A DNA stretch of 64,000 bases. Source: Duganella sp. CF402 (GTDB lineage: Bacteria; Pseudomonadota; Gammaproteobacteria; Burkholderiales; Burkholderiaceae_D). Made by a program: the position numbers and the translations under genes. Positions 57,161 to 64,000 of the stretch are shown here, piece after piece. Position 1 is the stretch's first letter. The number at the start of each line of letters is the position of its first letter. The DNA is taken from assembly GCF_900109645.1 (NCBI RefSeq), contig NZ_FOBG01000001.1, forward strand, positions 2,462,262-2,526,261, read 5' to 3'. A model generated the notes under the pieces. That model did not search any database, was not told the DNA's origin, and saw only the letters and a list, made by a program, of their open reading frames with translations.

Positions 57161-59419
57161 ATGACAACCGAACAACTTTCCACCGTATCAAGCGCGGGCG
57201 ATGTTCCAGAACGCTGGCGTTCCGAGATACAGGCACAACTTTCCCAAGGGGAAAACGCAGTAAGTGCCCTGGAGGTTGACTTGGATCAGCAACTTCGTTT
57301 TTCCAAGGGTATTGTGGTGGTCACGCCAAGCCGCGTGCTGGCGCGCGCACCGGGCGCCGAGCGCTGGGAAGCATGGCCGTTCGCGCCGGACCTGACACTC
57401 AAACACCACGACCACGCCGGTGTCGGCCATCTGGAACTGGTGAATGCGCACGGCCGCCTCGGCGCGTGGCGCTTCACGCTGGGACAGAACCTGGCGGCGA
57501 TCCGTCTGGTAGAACAATTCAACGCGCACCTCGACAGCCATTCGACCGGCCAACCGGTGGTGCAGGAAGAGAAAAACGTCTGCCCAAGCTGCAAGGCGCC
57601 GTTGGAGCCGGAGCAGGAGGAATGCCCGGTTTGCACCAAGGTGGTCTACACGCCGCCGTCGACCTGGACCCTGTTCCGCCTGTGGCGCTTCGCCAAGCCG
57701 TACAAATGGCAGCTGGCGCTCGGCTTCTCGCTGATGCTGCTGTCCACCGGCGCGCACATGATCCCGCCCTACCTGACCATCCCGCTGATGGACAATGTGC
57801 TGATCCCGTACCAGAACGGCAAGGAAGTCGATCCGTCGCTGGTGGCGCTGTACATGTCCGGCCTGGTCGGCGCGGCGGTGATGGCGTGGCTGTTCGGCTG
57901 GGGCAAGACCTATGTGCTGGCGCTGGCCTCGGAGCGCATCGGCGCCGACCTGCGCACCACCACTTATGAGCACTTGCTGCAGCTGTCGCTGGAATACTTC
58001 AGCGGCAAGCGCACCGGCGATTTGATGTCGCGTATCGGTTCCGAGAGTGACCGTATCTGCGTATTCCTGTCGCTACACTTGCTGGACTTCCTGTCCGACT
58101 GCCTGATGATCATCATGACCGGCGTGATCCTGCTGAACCTCGATCCGTGGCTGGCCATCTGCACGCTGGCGCCGCTGCCGTTCATCGCGTGGATGATTCA
58201 TCTGGTGCGCGACCGTCTGCGTACCGGCTTCGAGAAGATCGACCGCGTGTGGGGCGAAGTTACCAACGTGCTGGCCGATACCATTCCCGGCATCCGCGTG
58301 GTGAAGGCCTTTGCGCAGGAAGCGCGCGAGGCGAACCGCTTCCGCACCGCCAACAAGCACAATCTGGCCGTCAACGACAAGCTGAACAAGGTGTGGTCGC
58401 TGTTCTCGCCGACCGTGTCGTTCCTGACTGAGTTGGGCTTGCTGGTGATCTGGGTGTTCGGCATCTATCAGGTTTCGAAGGGCAATATCACCGTCGGTGT
58501 GCTGACCTCCTTCATCGCTTACGCCAGCCGCTTCTACGGCCGTCTGGACTCGATGAGCCGTATCGTCTCGGTGACACAGAAATCGGCGTCGGCCGCCAAG
58601 CGTATCTTCGACATTCTGGATCACGTGTCGTCGGTGCCGGAGCCGGTGAATCCGGTCAAGCTGGGCAAGATCGAAGGCAATATCAGCCTGCGTGAAGTGG
58701 GCTTCCGCTACGGGAACCGTGCGGTCAATCGCGGCATCAACCTCGATATCAAGGCCGGCCAGATGGTCGGTCTGGTGGGCCACTCGGGCTCCGGCAAATC
58801 CACACTGGTCAATCTGATTTGCCGCTTCTACGATGTAGCTGAAGGGGCGATCCTGCTGGATGGCACGGATATTCGCCAGTTCGCTGTGTCGGACTACCGC
58901 CGCAATATTGGCTTGGTGCTGCAGGAGCCGTTCCTGTTCTTCGGCACCATCGCCGAGAATCTCGCTTACGGCAAGCCGGATGCGACGCGTGAAGAGATCA
59001 TCGCCGCCGCGCGCGCCGCGCATGCGCACGAATTCATCCTGCGCCTGCCGCAGGGTTACGACTCGATGGTCGGTGAACGCGGCCAGGGCCTGTCGGGCGG
59101 CGAGCGCCAACGCATCTCGATCGCGCGTGCGCTGCTGATCGATCCGAAGATCCTGATCCTCGACGAAGCCACCGCCTCGGTGGACTCGGAAACCGAAAAA
59201 GAAATCCAGCGCGCGCTGGACAACCTGGTGCAAGGCCGCACCACCATCGCGATTGCGCACCGTCTCTCCACGCTGCAGAAGGCAGACCGCCTGGTGGTGC
59301 TGGATCGCGGCGTGGTGGTGGAAGATGGTCCGCACGATGAACTGATGGCGCTCGAAGGCGCGTACTACCGCCTGTATCAGGCGCAAGCGCGCAACGCGGA
59401 ACTGGCCAAGGAAGAATAA
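57161..59419 (+). CDS. Cyanophycin-associated ABC transporter (fused membrane and ATPase domains)
   Basis: 752 residues. Residues 1-130 form a beta-rich soluble domain. A zinc ribbon follows (CPSC, Cys141/144, and CPVC, Cys155/158). Six membrane helices are in residues 175-450. The ATPase domain has Walker A LVGHSGSGKSTL, signature LSGGERQRISIARAL and Walker B ILILDEATAS. It is an exporter-type half-transporter. NCBI family names place such proteins with cyanophycin metabolism. Its 3' neighbour DUF1854 starts 1 base downstream. Cargo unknown; a link to Asp-Arg dipeptide or arginine movement is inference. Confidence 0.9.
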   Translation: MTTEQLSTVSSAGDVPERWRSEIQAQLSQGENAVSALEVDLDQQLRFSKGIVVVTPSRVLARAPGAERWEAWPFAPDLTLKHHDHAGVGHLELVNAHGRLGAWRFTLGQNLAAIRLVEQFNAHLDSHSTGQPVVQEEKNVCPSCKAPLEPEQEECPVCTKVVYTPPSTWTLFRLWRFAKPYKWQLALGFSLMLLSTGAHMIPPYLTIPLMDNVLIPYQNGKEVDPSLVALYMSGLVGAAVMAWLFGWGKTYVLALASERIGADLRTTTYEHLLQLSLEYFSGKRTGDLMSRIGSESDRICVFLSLHLLDFLSDCLMIIMTGVILLNLDPWLAICTLAPLPFIAWMIHLVRDRLRTGFEKIDRVWGEVTNVLADTIPGIRVVKAFAQEAREANRFRTANKHNLAVNDKLNKVWSLFSPTVSFLTELGLLVIWVFGIYQVSKGNITVGVLTSFIAYASRFYGRLDSMSRIVSVTQKSASAAKRIFDILDHVSSVPEPVNPVKLGKIEGNISLREVGFRYGNRAVNRGINLDIKAGQMVGLVGHSGSGKSTLVNLICRFYDVAEGAILLDGTDIRQFAVSDYRRNIGLVLQEPFLFFGTIAENLAYGKPDATREEIIAAARAAHAHEFILRLPQGYDSMVGERGQGLSGGERQRISIARALLIDPKILILDEATASVDSETEKEIQRALDNLVQGRTTIAIAHRLSTLQKADRLVVLDRGVVVEDGPHDELMALEGAYYRLYQAQARNAELAKEE

Positions 59420-59420
59420 G

Positions 59421-59888
59421 ATGACGACGCAATTTGAACTGACCCGCAACCCCTTCGGCAAGCTGGTGCTGACCACCACCGAAGGCGTGGTGCACGAAGG
59501 CGTGTCGCCGGTGCGCGCCTTCCCGGTGCAGGCGCCGGAAGACGGCATCTCGCTGCTCAACAGCGACGGCAAGGAAGTGGCATGGATCGACCGCATCGGC
59601 GACCTGCCGGCTGCGGTGGGCGCGTTGGTGAGCGAAGAACTGAGCGGCCGCGAATTCATGCCGGAGATCGCGCGTATCAACAGCGTGACCAGCTACGCCA
59701 CGCCGTGCACGTGGTCCGTGAAGACCGATCGCGGCGACACCGAATTCGTCCTGCGCGGCGAAGAAGACATCCGCCGTTTAACCATCGACACCCTGCTGAT
59801 CACCGACATCCACGGCATCCACTACCTGATCCGTGACCTGCGCGAACTGGACAAGCACAGCAAGAAAATCATCGACCGCTTCCTGTAA
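59421..59888 (+). CDS. DUF1854 family protein, cyanophycin-associated
   Basis: 155 residues, soluble, no signal peptide. LTRNPFGKLVLTTTEGVVHE and WSVKTDRGDTEFVLRGEEDI, ending GIHYLIRDLRELDKHSKKII, match the DUF1854 family, whose members accompany cphA and the ABC gene. Starts 1 base after the ABC stop, so strictly coupled; it may be a regulatory partner of the transporter. Role unknown. Confidence 0.87.
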   Translation: MTTQFELTRNPFGKLVLTTTEGVVHEGVSPVRAFPVQAPEDGISLLNSDGKEVAWIDRIGDLPAAVGALVSEELSGREFMPEIARINSVTSYATPCTWSVKTDRGDTEFVLRGEEDIRRLTIDTLLITDIHGIHYLIRDLRELDKHSKKIIDRFL

Positions 59889-59920
59889 AAGCGGGGGACA
59901 TCGCCAAACCCTGAGTCGGC

Positions 59921-60012
59921 GCCCAACAGGTTTACTGCTGTTAGCCCCCCAAACAAAAGGGTCTGACCCCGTAAGGGGTCAGACCCTGAGAGCAGCGGTC
60001 TGCGGGTTGGGC
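59921..60012. repeat. Palindromic intergenic element with GGGTC core (REPIN-like)
   Basis: The centre is a 13-bp perfect hairpin: AGGGTCTGACCCC (59958-59970), loop GTAA, GGGGTCAGACCCT (59975-59987). Outer arms GCCCAAC (59921-59927) and GTTGGGC (60006-60012) are also inverted. No U-tract follows, so it is not a simple terminator, though it separates two convergent genes. The GGGTCTGACCCC core recalls repeats common in betaproteobacterial genomes. Confidence 0.7.
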
Positions 60013-60056
60013 TGGTGCCGCGCGCTTTTAAAGCGAACAGCAACGTCAACCCCGAA

Positions 60057-61343
60057 TTATTTTTCGCTGTACATATTCGCGTATTTCAGTCCGAACCACA
60101 GGATGAAGGTGTAGCATACAGCCGGCACCAGGAAGGACAGTTGCAGGCTGACGTTGTCGGCCAGCAGGCCTTGCGCGAACGGCACCAGCGCGCCGCCCAC
60201 AATCGCCATGCACAGCAAGCCCGACCCCTGGCCGGTCAACGGACCCAGTTTGTTCAGCGCCATCGAGAAGATGGTCGGGAACATGATGGAGTTGAACAGG
60301 CCCACAGCCAGGATCGCCCACATCGCCAGCGTACCGCCGCTGAAGATGGCCAGCAGCACCAGCACGATCACCGCCGCCGCATTGAAGGCCAGCGCCTTGC
60401 CCGGGCTGACGGTGCGCATCACGGCGAAGCCGATGAAGCGGCCGATCATCGCGCCGCCCCAGTAGAAGCTGACGTAGTGCGCCGCATCGGCCGCCGTCAG
60501 GCTGGCCACTTTCGGATCACCGAGGAAGTTGATCAGGAAGCTGCCGATCGACACTTCACCACCCACGTACAGGAAGATCGCCACCACGCCCAGCGCCAGG
60601 TGACGGTGCTTCAGCACTTCGCCGTAGCCGCCCTTCACGCTGCCGTCTTCCGTGTCAGCGATCTTCGGCAGGCGCGCCATTGCGAACAGGATGGCCAACA
60701 CCAGCAAGGCCGCAGCCAGTGCCAGGTAAGGACCTTGCACGCTGGCCGCTTCCTTGGCGTGATACGCCGCCACTTCGGCCGCCGGCAGCTTGGCCAGTTC
60801 GTCCGCGCTCAGTACCACGCCGCTCAGGATCAGCATGCCGCCCAGCGCAGGCGCCACGGTGGTGCCCAGCGAGTTGAAGGCCTGGGTCAGGGTCAGGCGG
60901 CTCGACGCGGTGCGCGGGTCACCCAGCACGGCCACGTAAGGATTGGCCGCCACCTGCAGGATGGTGATGCCAGCCGCCAGCACGAAGAAGGCAATCAGGA
61001 ACAGCGTATAGCCGCTGGTCGCCGCTGGATAGAACAGCGCGCAACCGGCCGCCGCGATGGTCAGGCCGGCCACGGCGCCATGCTGGTAGCCGAGCTTTTT
61101 AATCAGCATGCCGGCCGGCAGCGACACGATGAAGTAGGCGCCGAAGAAGCAGAACTGCACCAGCATCGCCTGCACATAGGTCAGCGTGTACACCGCCTTC
61201 AGGTGCGGGATCAGCACGTCGTTCAGGGAGGTCAGCAGACCCCACATGAAGAACAGGATGGTGACGATGATCAGCGGCCCGGTATTGCTTCCCGTGTGCG
61301 CCGGGCTGCCCGCCACCGGCGCAGCTTGCGAATAGTGTTCCAT
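60057..61343 (-). CDS. Sugar MFS transporter (FucP/GluP-like, FHS family)
   Basis: 428 residues, about 12 membrane helices. N-terminal ILFFMWGLLTSLNDVLIPHL and FCFFGAYFIVSLPAGMLIKK are signature stretches of the fucose/glucose-galactose:H+ symporter family. Follows the GH3 gene by 32 bases with a strong AGGAGAAGG ribosome site; likely imports the sugar released by the glucosidases. Confidence 0.9.
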   Translation of the reverse strand: MEHYSQAAPVAGSPAHTGSNTGPLIIVTILFFMWGLLTSLNDVLIPHLKAVYTLTYVQAMLVQFCFFGAYFIVSLPAGMLIKKLGYQHGAVAGLTIAAAGCALFYPAATSGYTLFLIAFFVLAAGITILQVAANPYVAVLGDPRTASSRLTLTQAFNSLGTTVAPALGGMLILSGVVLSADELAKLPAAEVAAYHAKEAASVQGPYLALAAALLVLAILFAMARLPKIADTEDGSVKGGYGEVLKHRHLALGVVAIFLYVGGEVSIGSFLINFLGDPKVASLTAADAAHYVSFYWGGAMIGRFIGFAVMRTVSPGKALAFNAAAVIVLVLLAIFSGGTLAMWAILAVGLFNSIMFPTIFSMALNKLGPLTGQGSGLLCMAIVGGALVPFAQGLLADNVSLQLSFLVPAVCYTFILWFGLKYANMYSEK

Positions 61344-61375
61344 ACTTTTACCTTCTCCTCGTTTTTTATCGTGTT

Positions 61376-63901
61376 TTACTTACCTAAGTCCCCACACGCC
61401 AACGCATCCTTGTCCTTGGCGGCGCCGCCAACAATTTGAATGTTGGCGAACGTCGCGGCGAACGGCGCGTCGGCGCTCACGCTGAACGGCGTGCTCAAAG
61501 CAGCCAGCGACAAACCTTTGGCGCTAAAGCACGACAGAGGGATTTTGACCGTCTGCTTGCCCTTGCCCGCCAGCTGCTGGAATACAGCGCTGGCGTCCAG
61601 CTCCACCGTCTCGATGCCGACGGCGACCTTGCCCTGCGGCGCAGCCGACACAATCGCGTCAAACTGCAGCGCGCCGTCCGTGCTGGCGTAGGCCGGCAGC
61701 TTGATCGCCTTGCCGGCTTGCGCTTCCAGTTTCGCCGCGCCGGTCCAGCTCAGGCGCTTGGCGTCCTGCTGGGTGTTGATCTGGGCGGTTTCCACTTTCA
61801 CGGTCGGCAGGTTGAACACGGCATTCAGGTCCGCCCCCAGCGCCACGCGCTGGCCGCCGCTGCTTACATACAGGCTGTAAGTCGAGCGGTCCGTAGGATT
61901 GTACACCGGGATAGCAGTAGTTTTGCTACAACCACCGTCAGGATAGCTGGTGTCCAGCTGAGGCAAGGTGGTTTTGCTGCTGTAGTTCAGACCAAAACCA
62001 AATTTGAACAAGGGATCGTAATTGGCCTCGCCGACGTTCAGCGGCGTCTGGCAGGCCGACTTCGGCCACGAGAACGACAGCTTGCCGCGGAAGTCCTTGT
62101 TCACTTTGCCCTTGGCATTGCGGAACAGGACATCGGTCACGCCCTTGCCTTCGGTGCCCGGCAGCCATGCGGCCACGAAGCTGTCCGACAGGTTGAGCAG
62201 ATCATTGGTGTACAGCGGACGGCCGGTGATCGCCACCGTCACCACCGGCTTGCCCTTGCCCGACACGGCTTGCAGCACCGCCAGGTCTTCAGGATGGCGG
62301 CCGCTCAGGCGCAGCGTGCCGGCCGGGCCGATGTCGCCATCGCCTTCCGCATACGGTGTTTCGCCGATCACCGCGATCACGGCGTCGAACTTGCTGACAT
62401 CCACGCCGGCAGCGTTCTCGCTGAAGGTGACGTTGTCCTTGCCGGCGGCATCCTGGATCGCGGCGAGGATGGTGTCGCTGTACGGATAGTCGCTGTTCTT
62501 GTTGTCGGTGCCCTGCCAGGTCAGCGACCAGCCGCCCGACTGGTTGGCCATGTTGTCAGCCGACTTACCAACCACCAGGATCTTTTTGCCGCGTGCCAGC
62601 GGCAGCACATTGCCGTTATTCTTCAGCAGCACCAGCGATTCCTGCACCGCCTTGCGCGCCAGCGCGCGGTCTTGCAGCGCTTCCTGTTTGCCGGCATAGA
62701 TGTTCTGCGAAGGCTTCTTGCCGTCGAACAGGCCGGAACGCAGTTTCACGCGCAGGATGCGGGTCACCGCATCATCAATGCGCGACATCGGGATCTCGCC
62801 CTTCTCTACTTGGGCGATGGTGTTGGCGATGAAGGTCTTCCACTTTTCCGGCACCATCACCAGATCGACGCCGGCGTTGATGGACGCGGCGCAGCTGTCT
62901 TCGGCGCAGCCCGGAACTTCGGTGATGGCGTTCCAGTCGCTGACGATCAGGCCATCGAAGCCCATCTTCTCTTTCAGCGCCACGGTCAGCAGCTCGCGGC
63001 TGCCGTGCATCTTGCCGTGGTCCGTCACGCCCTTGACGTCGTTCCAGCTGTTGAAGGACGCCATCACGGTCTGCACGCCTGCTTGCAGCGCCGGGTAGTA
63101 GCCTTGCGCGTGGATGTTGATCATCTCCGACATGGTGGACTGGTTCACGCCACGGTCCTTGCCCTCGTGCGTGCCGCCGTCGCCGATGAAGTGCTTGGCG
63201 GTGGCCACCACGGTGTTATCGGATTTCAGATCGCCCTGCAGGCCTTTGACGTAACCGGCGGCGTACGATTTGACGATGGACGGATCTTCCGAGAAGCTTT
63301 CGTAGGTGCGGCCCCAGCGATCATCGCGCACCACCGCCAGCGTTGGCGCGAACACCCAGTCGATACCGGTGGCGCGCACTGCCTTCGCTACCGATTTGGC
63401 CATGTCTTCCACCAGCTTCGGATCGCGTGCGGCGCCCAGGCCGATGTTATGCGGGAACAGCGTGGCGCCGTACATATTCGAGTTGCCGTGCATGGCGTCG
63501 ATGCCCCAGATGACCGGGATCTGCACCTTCATGTCGGTGCTCATGGAAGCATCGTAGTAGGCGTCGGCCAGCTTGACCCAGTCGGCGGCGCTGGCGTGCT
63601 TGTTATTCTGCGGCCAGCTGCCGCCGCCATTCAGCACGGAGCCGATGTAGTATTTGCGGATGTCTTCCGGCGTGCTGAATTTGATTTCCGGCTGCGTCAT
63701 CTGGCCGATCTTCTGCGCCAGCGTCATGCCGGCGACGATTTGCTTGATGCGCGCTTCCATCGCCTTATCCTGCTTGACGGCGCTGGTGATGTGCGGCCAG
63801 TCGGTCAGCGGTTTTTCGGCTGGCGCGGCAAAGGCTTGCGCGCCGATTGCCAGGGTGGCTGCCAGGACGGCGCGGCGCAGGATGTGGTTATGCGAATTCA
63901 T
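61376..63901 (-). CDS. Exported glycoside hydrolase family 3 (1,4-beta-glucan glucohydrolase-like)
   Basis: 841 residues. Signal peptide 1-25 (AVLAATLAIGAQAFAAPAE). The (beta/alpha)8 domain holds IPVIWGIDAMHGNSNMYGAT and the nucleophile Asp322 in GLIVSDWNAI. The second domain has KKILVVGKSADNMANQSGGW and GETPYAEGDGDIGP. A C-terminal beta-sandwich extension (residues about 680-841) resembles that of marine ExoP-type enzymes. Removes terminal glucose from beta-glucans or cellodextrins in the periplasm. In an operon with the GH1 fragment and the MFS gene; GGAGA precedes the ATG. Confidence 0.92.
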   Translation of the reverse strand: MNSHNHILRRAVLAATLAIGAQAFAAPAEKPLTDWPHITSAVKQDKAMEARIKQIVAGMTLAQKIGQMTQPEIKFSTPEDIRKYYIGSVLNGGGSWPQNNKHASAADWVKLADAYYDASMSTDMKVQIPVIWGIDAMHGNSNMYGATLFPHNIGLGAARDPKLVEDMAKSVAKAVRATGIDWVFAPTLAVVRDDRWGRTYESFSEDPSIVKSYAAGYVKGLQGDLKSDNTVVATAKHFIGDGGTHEGKDRGVNQSTMSEMINIHAQGYYPALQAGVQTVMASFNSWNDVKGVTDHGKMHGSRELLTVALKEKMGFDGLIVSDWNAITEVPGCAEDSCAASINAGVDLVMVPEKWKTFIANTIAQVEKGEIPMSRIDDAVTRILRVKLRSGLFDGKKPSQNIYAGKQEALQDRALARKAVQESLVLLKNNGNVLPLARGKKILVVGKSADNMANQSGGWSLTWQGTDNKNSDYPYSDTILAAIQDAAGKDNVTFSENAAGVDVSKFDAVIAVIGETPYAEGDGDIGPAGTLRLSGRHPEDLAVLQAVSGKGKPVVTVAITGRPLYTNDLLNLSDSFVAAWLPGTEGKGVTDVLFRNAKGKVNKDFRGKLSFSWPKSACQTPLNVGEANYDPLFKFGFGLNYSSKTTLPQLDTSYPDGGCSKTTAIPVYNPTDRSTYSLYVSSGGQRVALGADLNAVFNLPTVKVETAQINTQQDAKRLSWTGAAKLEAQAGKAIKLPAYASTDGALQFDAIVSAAPQGKVAVGIETVELDASAVFQQLAGKGKQTVKIPLSCFSAKGLSLAALSTPFSVSADAPFAATFANIQIVGGAAKDKDALACGDLGK

Positions 63902-63924
63902 TCAATCAGTCTCCGTTGTAGTAA

Positions 63925-64000
63925 TCAGTTCTTGCCGCGCACGAAGGCGCTGTACCACTCGCCGCTTTGCTTGACGATGCGGCGTTGCGTTGCGTAGTCG
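63925..64000 (-). CDS. C-terminal end of a probable GH1 beta-glucosidase (runs off the right edge)
   Basis: Only the last 24 residues plus TGA are inside the window: DYATQRRIVKQSGEWYSAFV is near the end. The VDY-x-TQ-R-x-x-K-x-S-x-x-WY pattern closes most GH1 beta-glucosidases. The stop lies 23 bases before the GH3 start, consistent with one operon. Too short for certainty. Confidence 0.6.
   Translation of the reverse strand, partial: DYATQRRIVKQSGEWYSAFVRGKN

Noticed and set aside
61436..63997. 853-residue plus-strand frame opposite the GH3 gene
   Set aside because: No motifs; GH3 on the other strand is certain.

Overview
The window looks like chromosomal DNA of a GC-rich betaproteobacterium, most likely family Oxalobacteraceae (Massilia, Duganella or Janthinobacterium type). 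This is inferred from the gene order surE-pcm-nlpD-rpoS-rlmD, from the Burkholderiales TCA supercluster (mdh, gntR-type regulator, sdhCDAB, sdhE, gltA, odhA, odhB, lpdA, zapE), from paired cyanophycin synthetases, and from a DUF2863 gene. I see no rRNA, tRNA, CRISPR array, insertion sequence or prophage. Fifty-three protein genes fill nearly all of the window. No gene-free gap exceeds 300 bases.

Region by region: 1-6248 holds the start of pbpC overlapping a large alpha-2-macroglobulin gene. 6330-11328 is the stress and maintenance block rlmD, rpoS, nlpD, pcm, surE, all on the minus strand. 11399-13981 is an accessory pair: a TIR-domain protein followed by a ParA-like ATPase with an Arg-variant P-loop fused to tetratricopeptide repeats. 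14139-19055 holds a quinone oxidoreductase, a 97-bp palindromic element, a DinG-type helicase, a DUF465 protein, a PP2C phosphatase and a coiled-coil periplasmic protein. 19068-26236 is zapE and the 2-oxoglutarate dehydrogenase genes, with a PspC gene between odhB and lpdA. 26456-32024 is an accessory block between odhA and gltA: LysR, an atypical metallo-beta-lactamase-fold protein, an LRR-kinase fusion, an orphan BlaI-type repressor and small proteins. 32077-43642 is gltA, sdhE, sdhBADC, a GntR/HutC regulator, mdh, a CoA-ester lyase, an MliC-like protein and acnA. 43764-52088 is mixed (DUF2863, CYTH, M14 carboxypeptidase, CoA-transferase with divergent LysR, patatin, catalase). 52191-59888 is the cyanophycin locus: cphA, a second cphA-like gene with a degenerate P-loop, and a divergent ABC exporter plus DUF1854 gene. 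60057-64000 is a beta-glucoside utilisation operon (GH1 fragment, GH3, sugar MFS).

How they fit: the two TCA blocks encode citrate synthase, aconitase, 2-oxoglutarate dehydrogenase, succinate dehydrogenase with its assembly factor, and malate dehydrogenase. A regulator sits between mdh and sdhC, with a perfect 16-bp palindrome in the adjoining promoter region. The cyanophycin genes store nitrogen and carbon as Asp-Arg polymer. RpoS, NlpD, Pcm, SurE and catalase belong to stationary-phase and oxidative-stress survival.

The best candidate for an under-described system is the TIR / KGGTGRT-ATPase-TPR pair at 11399-13981. Next are the LRR-kinase with its BlaI partner and the degenerate second cyanophycin synthetase. 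All functional calls come from reading translated sequence and motifs; no database search was run.
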